Positions 1-5,284 of a stretch of DNA of 19,041 nucleotides are shown here, piece by piece; position 1 is the stretch's first letter, and each line of letters begins with the position of its first letter. The notes beneath the pieces were generated by a model. The model was not told the DNA's origin. It did not search any database and saw nothing but the letters and a program-made list of their open reading frames with translations. The stretch is from assembly GCA_963974265.1 (NCBI GenBank), contig CAXBDR010000065.1:1-19041 (forward strand), in the 5' to 3' direction. The DNA comes from CAISIP01 sp963974265 (GTDB lineage Bacteria; Pseudomonadota; Gammaproteobacteria; Burkholderiales; Burkholderiaceae_C). The position numbers and the translations under genes are program-made.

Positions 1-53
1 ATCGTGCCCACGTTCACGTGTGGCTTGGTACGCGCAAATTTTTCTTTTCCCAT
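1..53 (-). CDS. tuf: Elongation factor Tu, N-terminal fragment (continues beyond window)
   Basis: Only the first 17 full codons are inside the window. They read MGKEKFARTKPHVNVGT and run off the left edge, matching the highly conserved EF-Tu N-terminus (KPHVNVGTIGHVDHG in most bacteria). The ATG is at 53-51, with a GGAG ribosome-binding site about 9 nt upstream (TTTTGGAGATTAGATAAATG on the minus strand). Its position directly downstream of tRNA-Tyr, tRNA-Gly and tRNA-Thr on the same strand is the classical tRNA-tufB arrangement, which strengthens the call. EF-Tu delivers aminoacyl-tRNA to the ribosome. Residue 2 is Gly rather than the more usual Ala. The 90 bases between this start and tRNA-Thr show no other gene. 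Confidence 0.93.
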   Translation of the reverse strand, partial: MGKEKFARTKPHVNVGT

Positions 54-143
54 TTATCTAATCTCCAAAAGGACTCGAAAAGCCATTCACTCATCACGGC
101 CAGCAACGACGCCAAGCGCCTCGACCTTGCCAACACACCAATG

Positions 144-218
<75 letters not shown>

Positions 219-259
219 TTCAAACCGCACATCAACCAGCAAACACAAAAACCAGACCG

Positions 260-333
260 TGGAGCGGGAGACGGGAATCGAACCCGCGTCATTAGCTTGG
301 AAGGCTAGGGTTCTACCATTGAACTACTCCCGC
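260..333 (-). tRNA. tRNA-Gly (TCC anticodon)
   Basis: A 74-nt cloverleaf on the minus strand starts GCGGGAG and ends CTCCCGC plus a discriminator T and encoded CCA. The anticodon loop CTTCCAA gives TCC, reading glycine GGA and GGG. The T-loop GGTTCGATTCC is canonical. It lies 41 bp from tRNA-Thr, as expected for a polycistronic tRNA unit. Confidence 0.97.
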
Positions 334-463
334 ATCACAGGACCCGAAACCGGGATCCCCGACACCCCTGCGCAGCCGCCACACGAACGGATCACACTAC
401 ATCTACGCTCAATTCCTGTCTGATTTCAGTCTTGCCGATCGATAACCGAATTCAATCTTTCGC

Positions 464-549
464 TGGTGGAGAGGGCTGGATTCGAACCAGCGTACTCGTA
501 AGAGGGCAGATTTACAGTCTGCTGCCATTAACCACTCGGCCACCTCTCC
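464..549 (-). tRNA. tRNA-Tyr (GTA anticodon)
   Basis: An 86-nt class II tRNA on the minus strand starts GGAGAGG and ends CCTCTCC plus A and encoded CCA. The anticodon loop CTGTAAA gives GTA. The long variable arm (CCCTCTTACGAGTACGC region) is the type expected of bacterial tRNA-Tyr. It is the first gene of the Tyr-Gly-Thr-tuf unit. A 130-bp spacer (334-463) separates it from tRNA-Gly, and I see no gene in that spacer. Confidence 0.97.
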
Positions 550-564
550 TCGGGCGAACCGCAG

Positions 565-573
565 ATTATGCCA
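565..573 (-). promoter_or_regulatory. Candidate extended -10 promoter of the tRNA-Tyr-Gly-Thr-tuf unit
   Basis: On the minus strand the sequence TGGCATAAT gives a -10 hexamer CATAAT preceded by the TGn of an extended -10 element. It lies about 16 nt upstream of the mature tRNA-Tyr 5' end and is followed by a GC-rich stretch typical of stable-RNA promoters. I find no convincing -35 hexamer at 16-18 nt. The position, in the only gap between ung and the tRNA block, fits a promoter; the assignment is inferred. Confidence 0.4.
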
Positions 574-620
574 CGTAATTGTGAACACGGCCGCGGTGCA
601 TAAACAAGATTATCCGCGAT

Positions 621-1397
621 TCACCAGTCCACCGGCGCCGCGCCATGCTGTCGCAGGAAATCATTGGCCTTGGCGAAGTGGCCGCAACCCATGAAAGGAA
701 CCGGCGGCCCCCGTGCCGACAATGGCGACGGATGATTGGATCGCAGATACAGGCGCGGCGCGTCATCGCCTGCCCCATCCACCCGCGCCAGGCAGTCTTG
801 TGCATGTTTGCCCCACAACATGAATACGACCGGATCCGGCCTCTTCAGAATGGCAGAGATGATTGCGCCAGTAAGTACTTCCCAACCCATGCGGGCGTGT
901 ATGCCGGGGCGCCCGCGTTCGACGGTCAGACAGGTATTGAGCAGCAATACGCCCTGATGGGTCCAGCGTGTCAGGTCACCCCCCGCACCCACGCCGTACT
1001 GAACGGACCCCGGCGCGAGTTCTTCCGCGTGCCGTTCTTGCGCAATTTCGGCCTGGATATTGCGCAAGGACGGCGGCGCTGGCATCCCATCAGCCACGGA
1101 AAACGCCAGCCCGTGGGCCTGGCCCGGACCGTGGTACGGATCCTGGCCCAGGATCACGACACGCACCCGGTGCAACGGTGTCAGCCGCAACGCCCGCAGC
1201 GGCTCGGGGGGATAGATCGTGGCGCCGGCAGCCAACCGCGCCTCGATCGCTTCGCCCAGTCGACGACCGGCAGCGCTGGCAAGAAATGCATCGACCGTCT
1301 CGCGCCAATCGGGCGCGATCAGCCAGGCACCCGGATCCCAGGCCAGCAATCCAGCCTCCAGCCAATCCACCTGACCGGCCGACGGCTCAGATGCCAT
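621..1397 (-). CDS. ung: Uracil-DNA glycosylase, family 1
   Basis: This 258-residue protein removes uracil from DNA as the first step of base-excision repair. All family-1 signatures are visible: the water-activating loop GQDPYHG (residues 84-90, catalytic Asp86), the uracil-binding strand with LLLN (151-154), and the DNA-intercalating motif HPSPLSA (222-228, catalytic His222). Length is slightly above the E. coli enzyme (229 residues), mostly from an N-terminal extension of the kind seen in betaproteobacteria. The ATG at 1397 is preceded by GGAGCGGG. It lies 59 bp downstream of trpC on the same strand, so co-transcription with trpC is plausible. It appears intact. Confidence 0.96.
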   Translation of the reverse strand: MASEPSAGQVDWLEAGLLAWDPGAWLIAPDWRETVDAFLASAAGRRLGEAIEARLAAGATIYPPEPLRALRLTPLHRVRVVILGQDPYHGPGQAHGLAFSVADGMPAPPSLRNIQAEIAQERHAEELAPGSVQYGVGAGGDLTRWTHQGVLLLNTCLTVERGRPGIHARMGWEVLTGAIISAILKRPDPVVFMLWGKHAQDCLARVDGAGDDAPRLYLRSNHPSPLSARGPPVPFMGCGHFAKANDFLRQHGAAPVDW

Positions 1398-1456
1398 GGA
1401 CCCGCTCCGCTCGACCGCGCCCCATGCTCAGCGGCGAACGGACACGTCCGGGCCCC

Positions 1457-2260
1457 TCAAGCACGCTCTTGCGATGGAAACAGTTGCGCCATCGCAACAC
1501 CAGGATCGGGGGCCCGCATGAAAGCCTCGCCCACCAGGAACCCGCGGACGCCGGCCTCGTTCATGCGTTGCACATCCTTGCGCTCGTGGATGCCACTTTC
1601 CGTGATCAGCAATCGGTCCGAGGGCACCTTGGACAACAGATCCAGGGTCGTATCCAGCGAAACGTCGAAGCTGCGCAGATTGCGGTTGTTGATGCCGATC
1701 AACGGGGTCTTGAGTGGCAGCGCTCGACCCAGTTCCTGCTCGTCATGCACCTCGACCAGCACGGACATGAACAAACCCTGCGCGATCGCCTCGAAGTCAC
1801 GCAACTGGGCGTCGTCCAGACAGGCCGCAATGAGCAGGATCGCGTCGGCCCCCATCGAGCGGGATTCGTAGATCTGGTAGGGATCGACGATGAAATCCTT
1901 GCGCAGCACCGGCAACTGGCACGAGGCACGTGCCTGCTTCAAATAGTCGGCTTGCCCCTGGAAGAAGCGCTGGTCGGTCAGCACCGACAGGCAGGCCGCG
2001 CCATGCTCGGCATAGGTCTGGGCAATGTCGGCGGGCACGAAATCTTCCCGGATCACGCCCTTGGACGGGCTCGCCTTCTTGATCTCGGCGATCACCGCAT
2101 TGCGTCCGGCACGCATGCGCTGGCGCATCGCATCTTCGAAATCCCGGGTCAGGACGCGGGACTCGGCATCGGCACGCACCAGCGCGAACGGGCGTCGATC
2201 CTGCGCAGCGGCGACCTCTGCGCGCTTCACGGCGACGATTTCATTCAGGATATCGGACAT
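1457..2260 (-). CDS. trpC: Indole-3-glycerol phosphate synthase
   Basis: This 267-residue single-domain TrpC closes the indole ring in tryptophan synthesis: CdRP is converted to indole-3-glycerol phosphate with loss of CO2 and water. Visible family motifs are EIKKASPSKG (59-68), VLTDQRFFQG (93-102), LRKDF with the catalytic Lys (119-123), the catalytic Glu of LVEVHDE (168-174), NNRNL (191-195) and ITESGI (219-224). The gene is complete. It is unusual in context: trpD, normally the adjacent upstream gene in Burkholderiales, lies about 14.5 kb away, and the gene now immediately upstream is iolG, 52 bp away on the same strand. The start at 2260 has only a weak GGTG element 8 nt upstream. Its transcription may depend on read-through from iolG or on a weak promoter in the 52-bp gap. 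Confidence 0.96.
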   Translation of the reverse strand: MSDILNEIVAVKRAEVAAAQDRRPFALVRADAESRVLTRDFEDAMRQRMRAGRNAVIAEIKKASPSKGVIREDFVPADIAQTYAEHGAACLSVLTDQRFFQGQADYLKQARASCQLPVLRKDFIVDPYQIYESRSMGADAILLIAACLDDAQLRDFEAIAQGLFMSVLVEVHDEQELGRALPLKTPLIGINNRNLRSFDVSLDTTLDLLSKVPSDRLLITESGIHERKDVQRMNEAGVRGFLVGEAFMRAPDPGVAMAQLFPSQERA

Positions 2261-2312
2261 GTTCGTTGCACCAGACTAAACCTCCGATCGTAGTCCAGCC
2301 CGATGACAGGCC

Positions 2313-3308
2313 TCACCAGGTCACCGCCCGGCCGGATTTTGCGCTTTCGGACGCCGCGTCGGCCAGTTCCTGGGCGGCCAGGCCATCGGCCGCGGTGGTC
2401 CGGAACGCCGAGCCCGACTGCAGGCAGTCGAAGAAATGCGCCATCTCGAGCCGGTAGGCCGCGGCGTAACGCTGCAGGAAGAAGTTCTCCGGGTTGTCAC
2501 CATGGATGCCGCCGGCATCCCATTGCGCGACCTCGGTCGGACGGTGGTTGCCACACTGCAGCATGCCGTGCGAACCCATCACCTCGAAACGCTGGTCGTA
2601 CCCATAGGCCGAGCGACGCGTCGTATTGATCTGGCACAGCCGTCCCTTGGCCGTGCGTATGGTCACCGCCGTGCAGTCCAGGTCCCCAGCTGCGCCGATT
2701 GCCGGGTCGGTCAACACCGAGCCGGTCGCACTGAGCCACTGGGCCGTGTCGCCGTCGGCGCACAGGATCCAGCGAAAGACGTCGAAGTCGTGGATCAGCA
2801 TGTCCCGAAAGATCCCGCCCGAGGCCTTGATGTAGTCGACCGGTGGCGCCCCCGGGTCGCGGCTGGTCACGATCAACATCTCCGGATTGCCGATCTCGCC
2901 CCGATCGAGCCGCGAGCGCGCCTCGTTGAAGGTCGGATCGAACCGGCGCTGGAATCCGATCATGCAGGCCACGCCGGCCTGTTGCACCGCCTGCACGCAG
3001 GACCGTACCCGCGCCAGCGACAAATCGATCGGCTTCTCGCAGAAGATGTGCTTGCCCGCCGCCGCCGCGCGGCTGAGCAGGTCGCTGTGCGTGTCGGTGC
3101 TGGACGCAATCACCACGGCGTCGATGGCGGGGTCGGCAAAGACCTGGTCGGCACTGGCCACCTGTGCACCGAGCTGCCGTGCGAGCGAACCGGCGGCGTC
3201 TGCAACCGGATCACTGACATATTTCAAGGTGACGCCGGACAAGGCCGCCAGGTTGCCTGCGTGAATGCGGCCGATCCGGCCAGCTCCAAAAATCGCGACA
3301 TTCTTCAT
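2313..3308 (-). CDS. iolG: Inositol 2-dehydrogenase (Gfo/Idh/MocA family)
   Basis: This 331-residue NAD-dependent dehydrogenase oxidises myo-inositol to scyllo-inosose (2-keto-myo-inositol), the first step of the pathway whose later enzymes are encoded nearby. The N-terminal Rossmann motif is GAGRIGRIHAGNL (8-20). The Gfo/Idh/MocA signature EKP is at 91-93 with the catalytic Lys92. DMLIH (169-173) supplies the Asp and His spaced as in Bacillus IolG. The ATG at 3308 is chosen because GGGAG lies about 6 nt upstream and the Rossmann strand starts at once; an upstream in-frame ATG would add nine unlikely residues. It diverges from iolI across a 162-bp control region carrying candidate IolR sites. 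A paralogous inositol dehydrogenase (IolX/IolW type) cannot be excluded, but the cluster favours IolG. Confidence 0.9.
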   Translation of the reverse strand: MKNVAIFGAGRIGRIHAGNLAALSGVTLKYVSDPVADAAGSLARQLGAQVASADQVFADPAIDAVVIASSTDTHSDLLSRAAAAGKHIFCEKPIDLSLARVRSCVQAVQQAGVACMIGFQRRFDPTFNEARSRLDRGEIGNPEMLIVTSRDPGAPPVDYIKASGGIFRDMLIHDFDVFRWILCADGDTAQWLSATGSVLTDPAIGAAGDLDCTAVTIRTAKGRLCQINTTRRSAYGYDQRFEVMGSHGMLQCGNHRPTEVAQWDAGGIHGDNPENFFLQRYAAAYRLEMAHFFDCLQSGSAFRTTAADGLAAQELADAASESAKSGRAVTW

Positions 3309-3355
3309 GCTTGCTCCCGTGGGAAATGACGCCACTGCCCGGCGTGCGAACGCGC

Positions 3356-3361
3356 ACTATA
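3356..3361 (-). promoter_or_regulatory. Candidate -10 element of iolG
   Basis: TATAGT on the minus strand (within GGCTTATAGTGCG) lies about 48 bp upstream of the iolG start codon and is the best -10 match in the divergent intergenic region. About 17 bp further upstream is TTCGAA, a poor -35 that overlaps the candidate operator at 3381-3394. Binding there would be expected to block polymerase. This is a prediction from sequence only. Confidence 0.4.
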
Positions 3362-3380
3362 AGCCTTTGCCACGGCGTTT

Positions 3381-3394
3381 CGAAAATCGTTTCC
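3381..3394. promoter_or_regulatory. Candidate IolR operator between iolG and iolI
   Basis: The sequence CGAAAATCGTTTCC is CGAA-N6-TTCC; on the other strand it reads GGAA-N6-TTCG. As I recall, the recognition motif proposed for the RpiR-type IolR of rhizobia is GGAA-N6-TTCC, so this differs at one half-site base. It overlaps the likely -35 zone of iolG. Assignment to the IolR encoded at 4271-5191 is inferred. Confidence 0.45.
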
Positions 3395-3409
3395 CAAGTA
3401 CGACTGCCT

Positions 3410-3425
3410 TAGAATTTTTGTTTCA
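3410..3425. promoter_or_regulatory. Second candidate IolR site upstream of iolI
   Basis: TAGAATTTTTGTTTCA matches 12 of 16 bases of the iolR/iolC intergenic palindrome when the latter is read on the minus strand (TAGAATGTTTTTTCTA). Its left six bases, TAGAAT, also resemble a -10 hexamer for iolI, about 56 bp before the iolI start. An operator superimposed on a promoter would suit repression. The right half-site is imperfect. Confidence 0.4.
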
Positions 3426-3470
3426 CCCGCAACCGAAAACCGGCGCGACGCGTCCGCAACGGAGACCCGC

Positions 3471-4328
3471 ATGGTGCATCTGCCAATCCGGTTTGCCATC
3501 AATCGCATCTGCGCCGCGCGCTTGCCGCTGCCTGCCTTTGCCGCCATGGCATGCCGCCTGGGCGTGACCACGATCGAACTGCGCAACGACCTCGATGGCG
3601 CGGAAACCCACGACGGAACCGCGACCGGCGACATCCTGGCCATCACCCGTGGCCACGGCCTGACCATCCGATCGATCAACGCCTTGCAGCGCTTCGATCA
3701 GTGGGATGTGGCGCGTGCACGCGAGGCCACGGCGCTGATGCGCCAAGCCAGCGCCTGTGGCGCCCAGGCCGTCGTGTTGTGTCCGACCAACAGCCGCCAG
3801 GACCCGCGATCGGACACCCAGCGCCTTGACGACCTGCTGCTGGCCTTGCGGCAGATCCTTCCCCTGCTGCATGACCACGGCTTGACCGGCCTGATCGAGC
3901 CGCTCGGATTCGCCGAATGCGCACTACGACGCAAATCCCAGGCCCGATACGCGATCCAGACGCTGGGATCCCCCACAACGCTGCAACTGGTGCACGACAG
4001 TTTCCATCACCATCTGGCGGGCGAGGACACGTTCTTCGCGGCCGACACCGGACTGGTGCATGTCTCGGGCGTCGACGACCCGCGGCCAGCGCGCGACGCG
4101 ATGCGCGATCCGCACCGCGTCCTGGTGGGCCCGCGCGACCGCCTGGACACCGTCGGCCAGCTGCGTACGCTGTTGGCCGCGGGTTACCGCGGCGCCGTGT
4201 CGTTCGAGCCGTTCGCCGATGCGGTCATCACCGCTGCCGACATCGAGCAGCAACTGGCGCGCAGCATGGCCTATCTCTCGGCTGCCGTGGCCGCATCCAC
4301 CGGTGCAGATGGCAGTTCGGTGCGATAG
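3471..4328 (+). CDS. iolI: IolI-like inosose isomerase (TIM-barrel sugar isomerase/epimerase family)
   Basis: This 285-residue protein belongs to the xylose-isomerase-like TIM-barrel family. IolI of Bacillus interconverts 2-keto-myo-inositol and 1-keto-D-chiro-inositol, letting chiro-inositol enter the pathway. The expected divalent-metal ligands are visible at suitable spacing: Glu143 in LIEPLGF, Asp176 in VHDSFHH, His197 in LVHVSG and Glu246 in SFEPF. The early motif TTIELRND (33-40) and SINALQRF (68-75) are typical of proteobacterial IolI-like proteins. The start at 3471 has GGAG about 8 nt upstream. The gene diverges from iolG, and its 3' end overlaps the 3' end of the convergent iolR by 58 bp. 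The exact substrate is inferred from family and context. Confidence 0.8.
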   Translation: MVHLPIRFAINRICAARLPLPAFAAMACRLGVTTIELRNDLDGAETHDGTATGDILAITRGHGLTIRSINALQRFDQWDVARAREATALMRQASACGAQAVVLCPTNSRQDPRSDTQRLDDLLLALRQILPLLHDHGLTGLIEPLGFAECALRRKSQARYAIQTLGSPTTLQLVHDSFHHHLAGEDTFFAADTGLVHVSGVDDPRPARDAMRDPHRVLVGPRDRLDTVGQLRTLLAAGYRGAVSFEPFADAVITAADIEQQLARSMAYLSAAVAASTGADGSSVR

Positions 4329-5191
4329 GCCAGCGCAATGAACAGGCTCTGTGCCAGGCACATGGTATTGGTCAGGGAGCGGAAGCCGAACGTGCTGCTT
4401 TCGTGCACCACCAGCGTCGCAGCGGCCGTCGCGGCCAGCGGGCTCATCAGGCTGTCGGTGATCGCAATCAGATGCGCGCCGCGGCCGACCGCCACCCGCG
4501 CGCACTCCAGCGATTCCGGGGCATACGGCGTGTAGCTGATGACGACGATCACGTCGCCCGGGCGCACGCTGCGCAAATGACCTTCATACATGCCGCCCAG
4601 GCCGGTCAGCAATGCGACCCGTTTGTCCGTGTGCTGCAACGCGTAGGTCAGGTAGGTCGCGACGGCGAACGAGCGCCGGCAACCGACGACCCAGATCGCG
4701 TCCGTGGCCGCGAGCAGTGCCACCGCATCGTCGAACACCGTGCTGTGCAGATCCCGCTTGAGCTCCTGCATGCCGGAAATGCTGCCGCCGATGAATTCGT
4801 CGGCGATGTCGGCGCTGCTCAGCCGCCCCTGCGCCTGTTCGATGACGCGCCGGATGCGCACCTGGTAGTTGCGGCTGGGCGCGATCTGCTGGGCAATGCC
4901 ATCGCGAAAGATCTTCTGCATCTCGGAATAACCCGAAAAGCCGAACCGCTTGGCAAACCGGATCACCGCCGACGGCTGCACCTCGCACCGCTGGGCAACG
5001 TCCTGGATCCGGTCCAGGCCGATATGGTCGCGGTGCTGCTCGACGTAGCGTGCAATCACCTTGAGCTGCCGGCTCAGCGACGGGTAGGCATCGCCGATAT
5101 CGGCCAGCAATTGTTCAGCCGCCGGATTGGACTCCGGCCGGACTCCGGGAGCATGGGGAGCGTTCACGATGTCGACAAGCTGCTGCAGCAA
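4271..5191 (-). CDS. iolR: RpiR-family transcriptional regulator, probable IolR
   Basis: This is a 306-residue protein with an N-terminal RpiR-type helix-turn-helix (about residues 35-110, with IQDVAQRCEVQPSAVIRFAK at 62-81) and a C-terminal SIS sugar-phosphate-binding domain (about 150-290, starting near IWVVGC). RpiR-type IolR repressors control iol genes in rhizobia and related proteobacteria and respond to a pathway intermediate. The gene is divergent from the iolC operon, and a perfect inverted repeat lies just upstream, implying autoregulation and operon control. The start is uncertain: the longest frame begins with TTG at 5191, while GTG at 5167 is an alternative, and neither has a clear ribosome-binding site. 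If TTG is used, the operator at 5200-5215 lies 9 bp from the start codon. Family assignment is firm; the target set is inferred. Confidence 0.88.
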   Translation of the reverse strand: MLQQLVDIVNAPHAPGVRPESNPAAEQLLADIGDAYPSLSRQLKVIARYVEQHRDHIGLDRIQDVAQRCEVQPSAVIRFAKRFGFSGYSEMQKIFRDGIAQQIAPSRNYQVRIRRVIEQAQGRLSSADIADEFIGGSISGMQELKRDLHSTVFDDAVALLAATDAIWVVGCRRSFAVATYLTYALQHTDKRVALLTGLGGMYEGHLRSVRPGDVIVVISYTPYAPESLECARVAVGRGAHLIAITDSLMSPLAATAAATLVVHESSTFGFRSLTNTMCLAQSLFIALAYRTELPSAPVDAATAAER

Positions 5192-5199
5192 CGGAAAAA

Positions 5200-5215
5200 T
5201 AGAAAAAACATTCTA
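5200..5215. promoter_or_regulatory. Candidate IolR operator between iolR and iolC
   Basis: TAGAAAAAACATTCTA is a perfect 5-bp inverted repeat (TAGAA, 6-nt spacer, TTCTA) in an AT-rich island of an otherwise GC-rich region. It contains GAA-N6-TTC, the same core as the site at 3381-3394. On the minus strand its first six bases, TAGAAT, could serve as the iolR -10. On the plus strand, TCGACA at 5172-5177 and AAAAAT at 5195-5200 form a weak 17-bp-spaced promoter that would start transcription inside the palindrome. Confidence 0.55.
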
Positions 5216-5284
5216 GGCGTTTGCCCGAGTGCAATTTCGATGCGTTGCGTCACCATGCCCTCGCATGCCTGACGCGCGACGACG

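Noticed and set aside
645..2293. Overlapping plus-strand frames of 408 and 441 codons opposite ung and trpC
   Set aside because: Both lie opposite two genes with complete catalytic motifs and show only arginine/proline-rich, low-information sequence.
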